A model generated the notes under the pieces. That model worked only from the letters and a program-made list of their open reading frames with translations. It searched no databases and was not told the origin of the DNA. Made by a program: the position numbers and the translations under genes. From Anaeroplasmataceae bacterium (GTDB lineage: Bacteria > Bacillota_I > Bacilli_A > Acholeplasmatales > Anaeroplasmataceae), in assembly GCA_020025015.1 (NCBI GenBank), contig JAHHSV010000010.1:1-37193 (forward strand): DNA of 37,193 nt, given 5' to 3'. Below are positions 7,179-14,997 of the stretch, piece by piece (the first letter of the stretch is position 1; the number at the start of each line of letters is the position of its first letter).

Positions 7179-7679
7179 TTAATTATCCTTCACTTCTTTT
7201 GTAGTATTCTTATCATTTATGAAAGTCATTATCGCTTCCTCTTCTCTATTCTTATTAAAAATAACAAAAGCTAAGTAGCTGATATTTATAAAGTTTATAA
7301 AGGTGAAAAAGATAATCATAGAAATCGTTGGTATAGCAACGCACATAGACGCTATAAGCAATGATAAAAAGGAAACAAATTCAACAAAAATTCCCCCTAA
7401 GCCTACTCTAAATTGCCGTTTTTTATTGACGAGCTTAAGCCTAAGCCCATTAAGGATTTCCTTTTCTATAATTATCTTATCAAAATTATAGTCATCCAGT
7501 TTACGGGTTATTAAAATAATTAACCAACTTAAATTAATAAAGCAAGCAGCCATCAAATATACTATTGTTAAGGTTTCTATGTTTTCATAAAGGTTCGCTA
7601 GTAACAAAACTAAAAAAATAAATACCTCTAATAAAATTAAAAATATACCAAACTTAAATTCCTTATTTCTTTTATTCAT
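7179..7679 (-). CDS. Membrane protein with a duplicated two-helix unit
   Basis: The protein has 166 residues from the ATG at 7679, which is preferred because AAAGGAAGTGAT lies just before it; a longer frame to 7730 has no SD. It has four predicted membrane helices. Residues 8-60 and 90-143 look like copies of one another: FKFG..EVFIFLVLLLANL..INLSWLIILITRK against FRVG..EFVSFLSLLIASM..INISYLAFVIFNK, separated by a charged linker. No known family is recognised. It is coupled to the next gene by a 1-bp gap, which suggests that the membrane protein and the small soluble protein act together. Confidence 0.65.
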   Translation of the reverse strand: MNKRNKEFKFGIFLILLEVFIFLVLLLANLYENIETLTIVYLMAACFINLSWLIILITRKLDDYNFDKIIIEKEILNGLRLKLVNKKRQFRVGLGGIFVEFVSFLSLLIASMCVAIPTISMIIFFTFINFINISYLAFVIFNKNREEEAIMTFINDKNTTKEVKDN

Positions 7680-7699
7680 AGTATCACTTCCTTTAACTA

Positions 7700-7723
7700 T
7701 AATAACATATTTTACTGTTATTA
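7700..7723. promoter_or_regulatory. Inverted repeat before the duplicated membrane protein gene
   Basis: TAATAACA and TGTTATTA form a perfect 8-8-8 inverted repeat about 20 bp upstream of the SD. A weak promoter may overlap it (TTGTTT at 7726-7731 on the minus strand, TGTTAT-like -10 inside the repeat). It could be an operator; the binding protein is unknown. Confidence 0.4.
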
Positions 7724-7784
7724 GAAACAAAATGCTTAGTTACCTTTAAAATTAAAGAGAACCCAACACTGTTAATATGTCATT

Positions 7785-8999
7785 TTAAAACAATGTAACA
7801 TTTTCAGACACCTCATCGCTTACCAAACCAAATTGCCTTAAAGGCTTTAATAAAGCTTTAAAAACTAAAAACAGGACAATTGACTGTGGTAATAAATAGA
7901 TTATATTTTTAGGTAAAGATATTGAAAGCATATAAACAATGTATCCTTCAAAATCTAAACCATAAATTATCTTCCACCAAAGGCTACCAAGTAAAACATT
8001 AATCAAAAAATTAACAATAAACCTTGCCCATAGGCACTTAGTAAAGGTAATTCTAGTTTTGTAGAAAAATAGTCCATAGGTTAAGCCGGCTAGCATAGCA
8101 TCTAAGGTATACCCAGGAAAATAAACGGTTCCTGATTGGAATAAAAAGTAGCCAATTGAATCCGATAAAAAACCTATCGTTAGCCCTGCAATTGGGCCAA
8201 ATAATAAAGCAATAATTGAGAAAAATAGATAGCCTAAGCCAATCCCCAAACTGCCAAAACCTGATGGTAAATGAATCATTTTGGCTAAAATCATTAGAGC
8301 AAACAAAACACTAATCATTGTTACATTTTTTACCTTGCTTAAAAATTTTGCAGCATCATGCCAATATTTTTTATGAAATGGCGTTTTAAATATTCTTTCA
8401 TTATCGCTTATATCAGGGGCTATTTTAATATCACTCTTTAGATATAAAGTGGTGTGCAAAATTAAGATAAGACCGAAGGCTCCTATAGCTGTATATAAGC
8501 CTATCATATAAGGGTTTTGATTATTTACCAATCTTACATCAGTAAACTCTGTTTTAATCTCACCATAGCTTAATAAAAGATTAAAGTAATTTTTAACTCT
8601 ATTTTCAGCAAAATTTACCGTGCCATTACTCTTTCTTCCCAAATCCTTAAAAAAGGATTTTCTAATGCTTAATGTATAGGTATTAGCATTTTCGACTAGC
8701 TCGGCTGAATCTAGCATTTTCTTATAATCAATTTTAGCATAGCTTATCTTCTTACCATTCTCTATGCCATCATCAATATTTTTATTATGCAAATCTATTT
8801 TTGCAAATGTTTCATCGTAATATGCTTTTTCTAATACATAGGTAGGCGCACCTTCTGCTTTAAAGCTGTATAAATATCTAGCGTTTAAATTATTGTAAAT
8901 AAACTCTGTTGCAAAAAAGCCTAAAAGAAAAAAGATTAAAGTAAAGCTAATTATGCTTACCTTAATTTTATATAATGATTTGAAATATTTTTTTAACAT
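7785..8999 (-). CDS. folT: Folate ECF transporter S component (FolT-like) with N-terminal extracellular domain
   Basis: The 404-residue protein joins two parts. Residues about 205-400 match FolT-type S components, which bind folate in the membrane and use the shared ECF ATPases and EcfT: GLGYLFFSIIALLFGPIAG, then GFLSDSIGYFLF, a conserved D and G-rich turn, and a final helix pair. Residues 1-190 are extra: a helix (13-33), an extracellular stretch of about 130 residues, and a second helix (165-187), a topology like Wzz chain-length proteins. Usual FolT proteins are about 170-190 residues. A THF riboswitch in the leader supports folate as substrate. The SD AGGAGG is held in a hairpin. No ECF module genes are in the window. 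Confidence 0.82.
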   Translation of the reverse strand: MLKKYFKSLYKIKVSIISFTLIFFLLGFFATEFIYNNLNARYLYSFKAEGAPTYVLEKAYYDETFAKIDLHNKNIDDGIENGKKISYAKIDYKKMLDSAELVENANTYTLSIRKSFFKDLGRKSNGTVNFAENRVKNYFNLLLSYGEIKTEFTDVRLVNNQNPYMIGLYTAIGAFGLILILHTTLYLKSDIKIAPDISDNERIFKTPFHKKYWHDAAKFLSKVKNVTMISVLFALMILAKMIHLPSGFGSLGIGLGYLFFSIIALLFGPIAGLTIGFLSDSIGYFLFQSGTVYFPGYTLDAMLAGLTYGLFFYKTRITFTKCLWARFIVNFLINVLLGSLWWKIIYGLDFEGYIVYMLSISLPKNIIYLLPQSIVLFLVFKALLKPLRQFGLVSDEVSENVTLF

Positions 9000-9022
9000 A
9001 AAAAAGACCTCCTAAAGAGATC
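9000..9022 (-). terminator. Riboswitch expression platform: hairpin holding the folT SD
   Basis: GATCTC (9017-9022, minus) pairs with GAGGTC (9006-9011), one G-U pair, over a 5-nt loop, followed by six T up to the ATG. The SD AGGAGG (9008-9013) is partly in the 3' arm. The same hairpin can therefore terminate transcription or hide the ribosome binding site. An upstream AAGAT segment could pair with ATCTC to release it. Confidence 0.6.
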
Positions 9023-9035
9023 CACCATATCTTAA

Positions 9036-9130
9036 ATACAGCGGAATCATAAAACTACCGCCACTAATGTGTTCGTCAATATCCTTATTCCAAGGAATAA
9101 AGCACTTAACGCAGTTTTACTTCTCTGTTT
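9036..9130 (-). ncRNA. THF riboswitch aptamer
   Basis: The minus strand shows the conserved blocks of the tetrahydrofolate aptamer in order: GAGAAGTA, GCGTTAAGTG, GGATATTGACGAACAC, GGCGG and a final GATTCCGCT. P1 can form from ACAG and CTGT at the two ends. It lies between a minus-strand promoter and a FolT-like gene, the usual context. A Rfam RF01831 covariance search would settle it. Confidence 0.85.
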
Positions 9131-9139
9131 GCATATATG

Positions 9140-9148
9140 ATTATAGCA
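9140..9148 (-). promoter_or_regulatory. Extended -10 promoter of the THF riboswitch-folT transcript
   Basis: The minus strand reads TGCTATAAT (9140-9148), an extended -10 box. The -35 is weak. The start near 9133 is just ahead of the aptamer. Confidence 0.6.
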
Positions 9149-9181
9149 TAGTAAGCCTCCAAAAACACTCTTTTATTATTT

Positions 9182-9208
9182 TTGGCACTCTATAGTTGAC
9201 AGTGCCAA
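9182..9208. promoter_or_regulatory. CIRCE-like HrcA operator of clpB
   Basis: TTGGCACTC, nine bases, CAGTGCCAA form an almost perfect inverted repeat with the 9-bp spacing of the CIRCE element (TTAGCACTC-N9-GAGTGCTAA). It overlaps the -35 box of clpB. HrcA control of this heat-shock gene is inferred. Confidence 0.8.
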
Positions 9209-9223
9209 TAGATGTGGTATAAT
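9196..9223 (+). promoter_or_regulatory. clpB promoter
   Basis: Consensus TTGACA at 9196-9201 and consensus TATAAT at 9218-9223 are 16 bp apart. The -35 box lies inside the CIRCE-like element, so HrcA binding would block RNA polymerase. Confidence 0.88.
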
Positions 9224-9227
9224 AGTA

Positions 9228-9250
9228 TTGTATCGGGAAATCCCATACAA
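9228..9250 (+). promoter_or_regulatory. 5'-end hairpin of the clpB mRNA
   Basis: TTGTAT (9228-9233) pairs with ATACAA (9245-9250) and GGG (9235-9237) with CCC (9242-9244), one bulged C. The expected transcription start is near 9230, so the hairpin would sit at the very 5' end, right before the SD GGAGG at 9253-9257. It may stabilise the mRNA or tune translation with temperature. Confidence 0.45.
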
Positions 9251-9263
9251 AAGGAGGATACAT

Positions 9264-11375
9264 ATGCAACAAGATGCAAATTACCAAGATGATCCAAAGG
9301 TACTAGAAAAATTTGGCCGCAACATCGTTGAATTAGCGAAAAACGGTAAAATCGATCCTGTAATTGGTCGAGATGAGGAAATTAGACGAATTATTAAAAT
9401 TTTAACTCGTAAAACCAAAAACAATCCTGTTTTAATTGGTGAGCCAGGTGTAGGTAAAACTGCAATTATTGAAGGTCTAGCAAGACGAATAGTTGCAAAT
9501 GATGTACCTACCTCTTTAAAGGATAAGGAAATTTTCGAGCTAGATATGGCTTCCTTAGTCGCTGGTGCTAAATATCGTGGTGAATTCGAGGAAAGATTAA
9601 AGGCTGTATTGAATAAAATAAAAGCTTCAAATGGCAATATTATTCTTTTCATTGATGAAATCCACTTAATTGTTGGTGCTGGTCGTACTGATGGCGCTAT
9701 GGATGCCGGAAACATTTTAAAGCCAATGCTTGCCCGTGGTGAACTACATTGTATCGGTGCTACTACCTTAAATGAGTATCGTGAATATATTGAAAAGGAT
9801 TCTGCCCTTGAGCGTAGATTCCAAAAGGTTCTAGTTAAGGAGCCTTCAGTTGATGATACTATTTCTATCCTACGTGGTATTAAGGATACCTTCGAATCCC
9901 ATCATGGTGTACATATTACAGATAACGCTGTAGTTGCTGCTGCTACTATGGCAAACCGTTATATTACTGATCGTTTCTTACCTGATAAGGCTATCGATTT
10001 AATTGATGAGGCTTGTGCTTCTTTAAGAATGGAGATTGACTCTAAGCCAACTGAATTAGATGATGCCGAGCGTAAAATAACTCAGCTAAAAATTGAGGAA
10101 ATGGCCCTTCGTAAGGAAACTGATGCGGTAAGTAAGGCCCGTTTAGAAAATGTCGAAAAGGAATTAGCTAGTGAAAAGGAAAACGAAAGCCGTTTAAATA
10201 CGGAATGGCAAAAGGAACTAGGCGAGCTTAATAAGTACAAAGAACAAAAGAAACAGCTTGATCAAATGAAGTTTGAATTAGATAAGGCCTATAATGCTGG
10301 TGATTATAAGCGAGCTTCTGAATTACAATACCAAGCAATTCCTGAGCTACAAAAGAAAATCACTGCCTTCCAGGAGGAAAACAAGCAAAATAGATTAATC
10401 TCTGATACAGTTTATGAATCTGATATTGCTAACATTGTTTCTAAATGGACAAATATTCCAATTAGTAAATTAATGCAAGGTGAAAGAGAAAAGATTTTAA
10501 AGCTTGCTGAAACCCTAAAACAAAGAGTAATAGGACAGGATAATGCTGTTGAATTAATTAGTGATGCCATTTTACGTCAGCGTGCTGGTATTAAGGATGA
10601 AAACAAGCCAATTGGTTCCTTCCTATTCTTAGGTCCTACTGGCGTTGGTAAAACTGAACTAGCCAAGTCACTAGCTGAAGCTCTATTTGATAGTGAAACT
10701 CATATTATTAGATTTGATATGAGTGAATTTATGGAGCCTCATAGTGTTGCAAAGCTAATCGGTGCGCCACCTGGATATGTTGGCTACGATGAAGGTGGTC
10801 AATTAACTGAAAGGGTAAGACGTAATCCTTATTCTATTATCCTATTTGATGAAATTGAAAAGGCTCATCATGATGTCTTTAATATTCTTCTTCAAATTCT
10901 TGATGATGGCAGATTAACAGATTCCCAGGGTCGTCATGTCGACTTTAAAAACACAATTATAATTATGACATCTAATATTGGTAGTGATATCTTACTAGAA
11001 AATAAGGATGAAAAGGAAATTTCTCTTCTATTAAAAGACTACTTCAAGCCGGAATTCTTAAATAGAATTGATGAAATAATAACCTTTAAGCCTTTAAGTA
11101 AGGATATTCAATTACAAATAGTAGCCAAGATGCTTCATGATTTAGATAAGCGTTTATTAGCTCAAGGGGTAAATATTACATTTACTGATAATCTAAAGAA
11201 TTGGATTTTATCTAATTCCTTTGATATAACCTATGGTGCTAGACCAATCAAACGTTTTATCACAAAGCATATTGAAACCTATATTGCAACTAAGATTATT
11301 AAGGGTGAATTAAAACCAAATATTCCTTATGTTCTAGATGTAATAAAAGACAATTTAGCTCTATTATTAAAATAG
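9264..11375 (+). CDS. clpB: Disaggregase ClpB lacking the N domain
   Basis: The 703-residue AAA+ protein has two ATPase domains: Walker A GEPGVGKT near residue 59 and GPTGVGKT near 450, each followed by a Walker B (FIDEIH; LFDEIEKAHHD). Between them lies an about 130-residue charged coiled coil, the long M domain of ClpB; ClpC has a shorter one. ClpB rescues aggregated proteins with DnaK. The start is the ATG at 9264 with GGAGG seven bases before; the frame is open further upstream only by a TTG within the 5' hairpin. Nothing corresponds to the about 145-residue Clp-N domain of full-length ClpB, as in short isoforms and some mollicutes. The ORF is complete with a strong terminator. Confidence 0.93.
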   Translation: MQQDANYQDDPKVLEKFGRNIVELAKNGKIDPVIGRDEEIRRIIKILTRKTKNNPVLIGEPGVGKTAIIEGLARRIVANDVPTSLKDKEIFELDMASLVAGAKYRGEFEERLKAVLNKIKASNGNIILFIDEIHLIVGAGRTDGAMDAGNILKPMLARGELHCIGATTLNEYREYIEKDSALERRFQKVLVKEPSVDDTISILRGIKDTFESHHGVHITDNAVVAAATMANRYITDRFLPDKAIDLIDEACASLRMEIDSKPTELDDAERKITQLKIEEMALRKETDAVSKARLENVEKELASEKENESRLNTEWQKELGELNKYKEQKKQLDQMKFELDKAYNAGDYKRASELQYQAIPELQKKITAFQEENKQNRLISDTVYESDIANIVSKWTNIPISKLMQGEREKILKLAETLKQRVIGQDNAVELISDAILRQRAGIKDENKPIGSFLFLGPTGVGKTELAKSLAEALFDSETHIIRFDMSEFMEPHSVAKLIGAPPGYVGYDEGGQLTERVRRNPYSIILFDEIEKAHHDVFNILLQILDDGRLTDSQGRHVDFKNTIIIMTSNIGSDILLENKDEKEISLLLKDYFKPEFLNRIDEIITFKPLSKDIQLQIVAKMLHDLDKRLLAQGVNITFTDNLKNWILSNSFDITYGARPIKRFITKHIETYIATKIIKGELKPNIPYVLDVIKDNLALLLK

Positions 11376-11392
11376 TACCTTAATAAATCATC

Positions 11393-11436
11393 AAAGCCCA
11401 GTTCAAATTGTGTGAACTGGGCTTTTGCTTTTTCTT
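11393..11436 (+). terminator. Terminator between clpB and the M29 aminopeptidase
   Basis: A perfect 13-bp stem (11393-11405 with 11413-11425) with a 7-nt loop is followed on the plus strand by TTTTGCTTTTTCTTT. The genes converge here, and the stem could also stop transcripts of the minus strand, although the tail there is poorer. Confidence 0.9.
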
Positions 11437-12659
11437 TAAATTATAAAATTGCCATCCTTAAAAATTACAATCTCTTCATCCTTATAGGTTGTACCAATTA
11501 CACTCATATCCTTTGAGCCAAACATAAAATCAATATGAGTATTACTAAAATTACAGCCACGCTTAATAAGCTCTTCCTTACTAAGCTTAGTACCAGCCTT
11601 TGTATTCATGCTATAGGCTTGACCTAATGCTAAATGGCATGAAGCATTTTCATCAAATAAGGTATTATAAAACAAAACATTCATATTAGAAATTGGTGAA
11701 TTATGGCTTATTAAAGCCACCTCACCTAAATAAGAGCTACCATCATCAAACTCTATTAAAGCCTTCAAAGAAGCAAAGCCTTTTTTAGCATTGTATTCAA
11801 CCACTTTACCATCCTTAAACCTTAAATAGAAATCTTCTATTATCGAGCCTTGATAATTTAAAGGCTTTGTTGAATAAACAATACCATTAACCTTTGTCTT
11901 ATAGGGCATACCAAAAACCTCTTCAGTTGGAATATTAGGGCTAAACCTTACTCCCTCTGCTGAATACTCATCGCCACCAGCAAAGATATTTTCTAAGGCT
12001 AAATAAACCTCTAAATCTGTACCTTTTGAATTTTTAAAGCTAAGCTTCTTAAAATTAAAACTATTTAATAGCTTAGCATGCTCTAAAATACTATCACTAT
12101 GCTTCATCCAGCTTGAAACACTATCAAATTCACTAACATGAGAGGCCTTTAAAATTGCTTCCCATAATAAATCTACATTATTTTCTTGATTAGGAAATAC
12201 CTTGTTAGCCCAGGCCTTAGAGGCTACGCCAGCTACACACCACTGACCAATGCTATTCATTGTATAGTCAGTTAAAAAGCTAAGCTTTTCCCCTTTAGCC
12301 TTACTATAAGCCTGAAGCTTTAAGGGATCAACTCCCGCTAAAGCCAAAGGATTAGGGCTTGTTAAAGAAATGTGGCAGGCTTGATTATCTACCTCATATT
12401 TTGCTCTACTAACTGTATAATCCTCAATTTCTGTTAAAGTGTCTACTGATTCATAAAGATAATCGTGACGATCATTTACTGAATCAATATAATCAACAAT
12501 GACCTTTTTAGCGCCTACCTTATAGGCTTCCTCAACTACTAATCTTGTAAATTCATAAACCTCAATAGGTGACTTAATTATTACAAGCTGATTGGGTCTA
12601 ACATTTGCTCCACATTTTACGATTAGCTTAGCGTATTCTAAAAGCAATCTGTTATCCAT
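11436..12659 (-). CDS. M29 family aminopeptidase (PepS/AmpS type)
   Basis: The 407-residue protein fits the thermophilic-type M29 metalloaminopeptidases, two-metal cytoplasmic enzymes that trim peptides. Family motifs seen are EGVRFSPNIPTEEVFGMPYK with the metal-binding Glu residues, GEVALISHNSPISN, FDENASCHLALGQAY with its His, and NTHIDFMFGSKDM near the C-terminus. Length is standard for the family. The start lies 2 bp after the TAA of the kinase-like gene and its SD (AAGGATG) is in that gene's end, so the two are coupled. Confidence 0.88.
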   Translation of the reverse strand: MDNRLLLEYAKLIVKCGANVRPNQLVIIKSPIEVYEFTRLVVEEAYKVGAKKVIVDYIDSVNDRHDYLYESVDTLTEIEDYTVSRAKYEVDNQACHISLTSPNPLALAGVDPLKLQAYSKAKGEKLSFLTDYTMNSIGQWCVAGVASKAWANKVFPNQENNVDLLWEAILKASHVSEFDSVSSWMKHSDSILEHAKLLNSFNFKKLSFKNSKGTDLEVYLALENIFAGGDEYSAEGVRFSPNIPTEEVFGMPYKTKVNGIVYSTKPLNYQGSIIEDFYLRFKDGKVVEYNAKKGFASLKALIEFDDGSSYLGEVALISHNSPISNMNVLFYNTLFDENASCHLALGQAYSMNTKAGTKLSKEELIKRGCNFSNTHIDFMFGSKDMSVIGTTYKDEEIVIFKDGNFII

Positions 12660-12661
12660 TA

Positions 12662-13273
12662 TTATTCATCCTTATCTAATAGGTTGAATTTTAATTTACG
12701 TTCAGCGAATGTCTTAATTGCATCAACAGACTCTTGAATACCTATATCAGATGTTAAACATAAATCATAGGTATCGGCACGAGCCCAACCCTTATCACTA
12801 TAGAAGTTATAATAGCTCTTGCGTTGCTTATCCATTTTAATAATTCTATCCTTAGCCTTAGCCTCAGGAATATTATAATACTCTACTGCCCTTTTAATTC
12901 TTGACTCTAATGGAGCATGGACAAAGACTGTAACAACATTAGGGAAATCTCTTAAAATGTAGTCAGCACATCTACCAACAATAACGCAAGATTCCTTTTC
13001 TGCTAAATGTCTAATGGTATCAAATTGAGCTAAGAATACCTTTTGCCCCATTGACATATCAAAGCCATAGCCAGCCGGAACAATTCCTGAAAAAAAGCTA
13101 TCCTTCTTTTCATCATAGTTTTCAAATATGGATTTACTCATACCGGATTCCTCAGAAGCTAAGGTTAGTAGGTCTTGATCATAAAAAGCAATACCCAAAC
13201 GTTTAGCTAATTCTCGGGCGATAAAGCGTCCTCCACTACCATATTGTCTACTAATTGTAATTACATATTTCAT
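12662..13273 (-). CDS. Cytidylate kinase-like family protein
   Basis: This 203-residue protein has the P-loop variant ISRQYGSGGRFIARELAKRL (residues 6-25), typical of the cytidylate-kinase-2 family; VIVGRCADYIL and VFVHAPLESRIKR match the following strand and the LID-side arginines. It probably phosphorylates a nucleotide or related substrate, but members of this family outside Cmk are not well defined biochemically. The SD is GTGGTGA, seven bases from the ATG. It is the first gene of a pair with the M29 peptidase. Confidence 0.82.
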   Translation of the reverse strand: MKYVITISRQYGSGGRFIARELAKRLGIAFYDQDLLTLASEESGMSKSIFENYDEKKDSFFSGIVPAGYGFDMSMGQKVFLAQFDTIRHLAEKESCVIVGRCADYILRDFPNVVTVFVHAPLESRIKRAVEYYNIPEAKAKDRIIKMDKQRKSYYNFYSDKGWARADTYDLCLTSDIGIQESVDAIKTFAERKLKFNLLDKDE

Positions 13274-13296
13274 AAAATCACCACTTTCTACTTTTA

Positions 13297-13305
13297 TTAT
13301 AGCAT
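13297..13305 (-). promoter_or_regulatory. Extended -10 promoter of the kinase-peptidase pair
   Basis: The minus strand reads TGCTATAAT with a weak -35. It lies between the TVP38 terminator and the SD of the kinase-like gene. Confidence 0.55.
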
Positions 13306-13320
13306 ATTAAATATTTTCAA

Positions 13321-13354
13321 TAAAGAAAAAGAGGAATTATTTAATTTCCTCTTT
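13321..13354 (-). terminator. Terminator overlapping the end of the TVP38 gene
   Basis: AAAGAGGAA (13346-13354, minus) pairs with TTCCTCTTT (13328-13336), followed by TTCTTTA. The TAA of the gene lies in the loop, so the last codons form the 5' arm of the hairpin. Confidence 0.8.
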
Positions 13355-14140
13355 AATCTCATTATTTAAATCGACTTTTTCTTCTTTCTCATTTTTTATA
13401 TTGTTTTTGGTTTCAGCATTACCACTTTTTTCAAAAAATTTACTAATCTTTTTGTTAAATATCAAGCAAACAATGCCAAATAAAGCCATTATCACACCAA
13501 CTGTGATTACAGCTGGAGAAAAGCCATTTTTAATTGAGTTACCTAAAACAACAGTTAGGATTGTAGATGGTAGCCTTGCGAAAAAGTTAACAATAATAAA
13601 CTTCCAAATCTTAATTGAGGTAAATGGAACCAAAAAGATAACGAAATCCTTTGGCATACCTGGAATAATTAAAAAACCAAATAATAAAATCAAGCAACGA
13701 CTTTCATTCTTCAAAAACTGTAGTACCTTATTATCTTCTTCTAAATCAACAAATAATCTAGCAAATGCTTTGCCAAATGCCTTAACTAAATAAATAACTA
13801 TAAGGCAACCAATTGTTGATCCCAAAACAGCAATTAGAGTTCCTAGCCAAGGACCATATATTAAACCAGATAGCATTTCAAAAAAGCCATTTGGAATAAC
13901 AGCAAGCACAACCTGAATAATCATACAGCCCATCAACGCCGCCCATGCCCAAGAGCCCATTGATCTAAATTTTTCTTCAAGCATTGCCTCAATCTCAGCA
14001 TCATCATTCATAAGACCCACTAAATATGGCCAAAACTTAACAATTATAAAAATTGCTAGTGCTATAAATGCTATTAGTCCAACACCTGTAATTGATAATC
14101 TAATTATATCGTTTTTGGATAATTTCTTTTTTAATTTCAT
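13337..14140 (-). CDS. TVP38/TMEM64 (DedA-related) membrane protein
   Basis: The 267-residue protein has six or so membrane helices and the family core: NGFFEMLSGLIYGPWLGTLI with the conserved G and GxxxG turns, and FLIIPGMPKDFVIFLVPFTS. TVP38/DedA proteins are lipid-scramblase-like membrane proteins, and the YtxB/YdjX type is common in Firmicutes. The C-terminal about 40 residues are charged and cytoplasmic (KNEKEEKVDLNNEIKEEIK). The start overlaps the TGA of the RluA-type gene by four bases (ATGA), so the two are translationally coupled. Confidence 0.85.
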   Translation of the reverse strand: MKLKKKLSKNDIIRLSITGVGLIAFIALAIFIIVKFWPYLVGLMNDDAEIEAMLEEKFRSMGSWAWAALMGCMIIQVVLAVIPNGFFEMLSGLIYGPWLGTLIAVLGSTIGCLIVIYLVKAFGKAFARLFVDLEEDNKVLQFLKNESRCLILLFGFLIIPGMPKDFVIFLVPFTSIKIWKFIIVNFFARLPSTILTVVLGNSIKNGFSPAVITVGVIMALFGIVCLIFNKKISKFFEKSGNAETKNNIKNEKEEKVDLNNEIKEEIK

Positions 14141-14961
14141 ATAAACTCTTCTTCTAAATTGAATTCCTTTTTCTCTAAGGTATAAGGATCCGTATAGCTT
14201 AAGTAGACACTAGCTAAAAACATCCTTTTTGCAGCTCTTCCACCATATAACGAATCACCGATTATTGGGTGACCGATAGATTTTAAATGTACTCTAATTT
14301 GATGAGTTCTTCCCGTCTCAAGCTCTAAGAGTAATTTTGTGCTATACAAATTATAACATATAGGCTTATAATGTGTAACTGCTCTTTTACCATTTTCTGA
14401 AATAATTCTCATATTACTATCAGGAGCTTTAGCAATTGGCCTATCGATAGTAGAGCCAGAATCAACCATACCTTCAACTAAGGCCACATATTTTCTTTTA
14501 ATGTGCTCCTTAACCGGCTCTAATAAATTAGCACTATATCTATCCTTGGCTATCAGCATCAAACCACTAGTTTCCTTATCTAAACGGTTTAATATACTAA
14601 TATGTGCACTTTTATCATTTAGATATGTTAAAACCTGTTGATAAACACTAATTGGCTCAGCCTTAGTAGGAATAGTTAAAATACCATCTTTTTTATTGAT
14701 AACTAAGTAATGATTATCCTCATAAATAATATCTAATGGTATGTCAACAAAATCCCAGTTTGAAGCATTAGGCTTTTCATAGATTATTTTAATCTCATCG
14801 TTTTTACATATATTTTTATAGGTTTCAGTAATTATACCATTGACATAGATTAAAGCCTTAGTTCCCTTTAGGCTTCGATAAAACTTACGGCTAAGCTTTT
14901 CCTTTAAAAATAAAGTAAGCTTTATATCTTTTTCTGAGATGAATATTAATTCTTGTTTCAT
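14137..14961 (-). CDS. RluA family 23S rRNA pseudouridine synthase
   Basis: The 274-residue enzyme has an S4-like N-terminal segment (about 12-60) and the RluA catalytic motif ILNRLDKETSGL with Asp128. ELETGRTHQIRVHLKSIGHP and GDSLYGG match the family C-terminal motifs. The exact target uridine cannot be told from sequence (RluD, RluC and YlyB types are alike). The SD AGGTG lies 4 bp from the ATG and directly follows the DegV terminator, so expression may depend on read-through. The gene overlaps the next by ATGA. Confidence 0.88.
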   Translation of the reverse strand: MKQELIFISEKDIKLTLFLKEKLSRKFYRSLKGTKALIYVNGIITETYKNICKNDEIKIIYEKPNASNWDFVDIPLDIIYEDNHYLVINKKDGILTIPTKAEPISVYQQVLTYLNDKSAHISILNRLDKETSGLMLIAKDRYSANLLEPVKEHIKRKYVALVEGMVDSGSTIDRPIAKAPDSNMRIISENGKRAVTHYKPICYNLYSTKLLLELETGRTHQIRVHLKSIGHPIIGDSLYGGRAAKRMFLASVYLSYTDPYTLEKKEFNLEEEFI

Positions 14962-14970
14962 AAAGCACCT

Positions 14971-14994
14971 ATAAATAAAGAGGCCGAAGCCCCT
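14971..14994 (-). terminator. Terminator of the DegV gene with UUCG loop
   Basis: AGGGGC and GCCTCT form a 6-bp stem (14989-14994 with 14979-14984) closed by a TTCG loop in the minus sense, then TTTATTTAT. It begins 4 bp after the stop of the DegV gene. Confidence 0.8.
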
Positions 14995-14997
14995 TAA

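Noticed and set aside
9281..9715. Minus-strand open frame of 144 codons inside clpB
   Set aside because: Antisense shadow of the first ATPase domain.
13401..13793. Plus-strand open frame opposite the TVP38 gene
   Set aside because: Shadow without SD or family motif.
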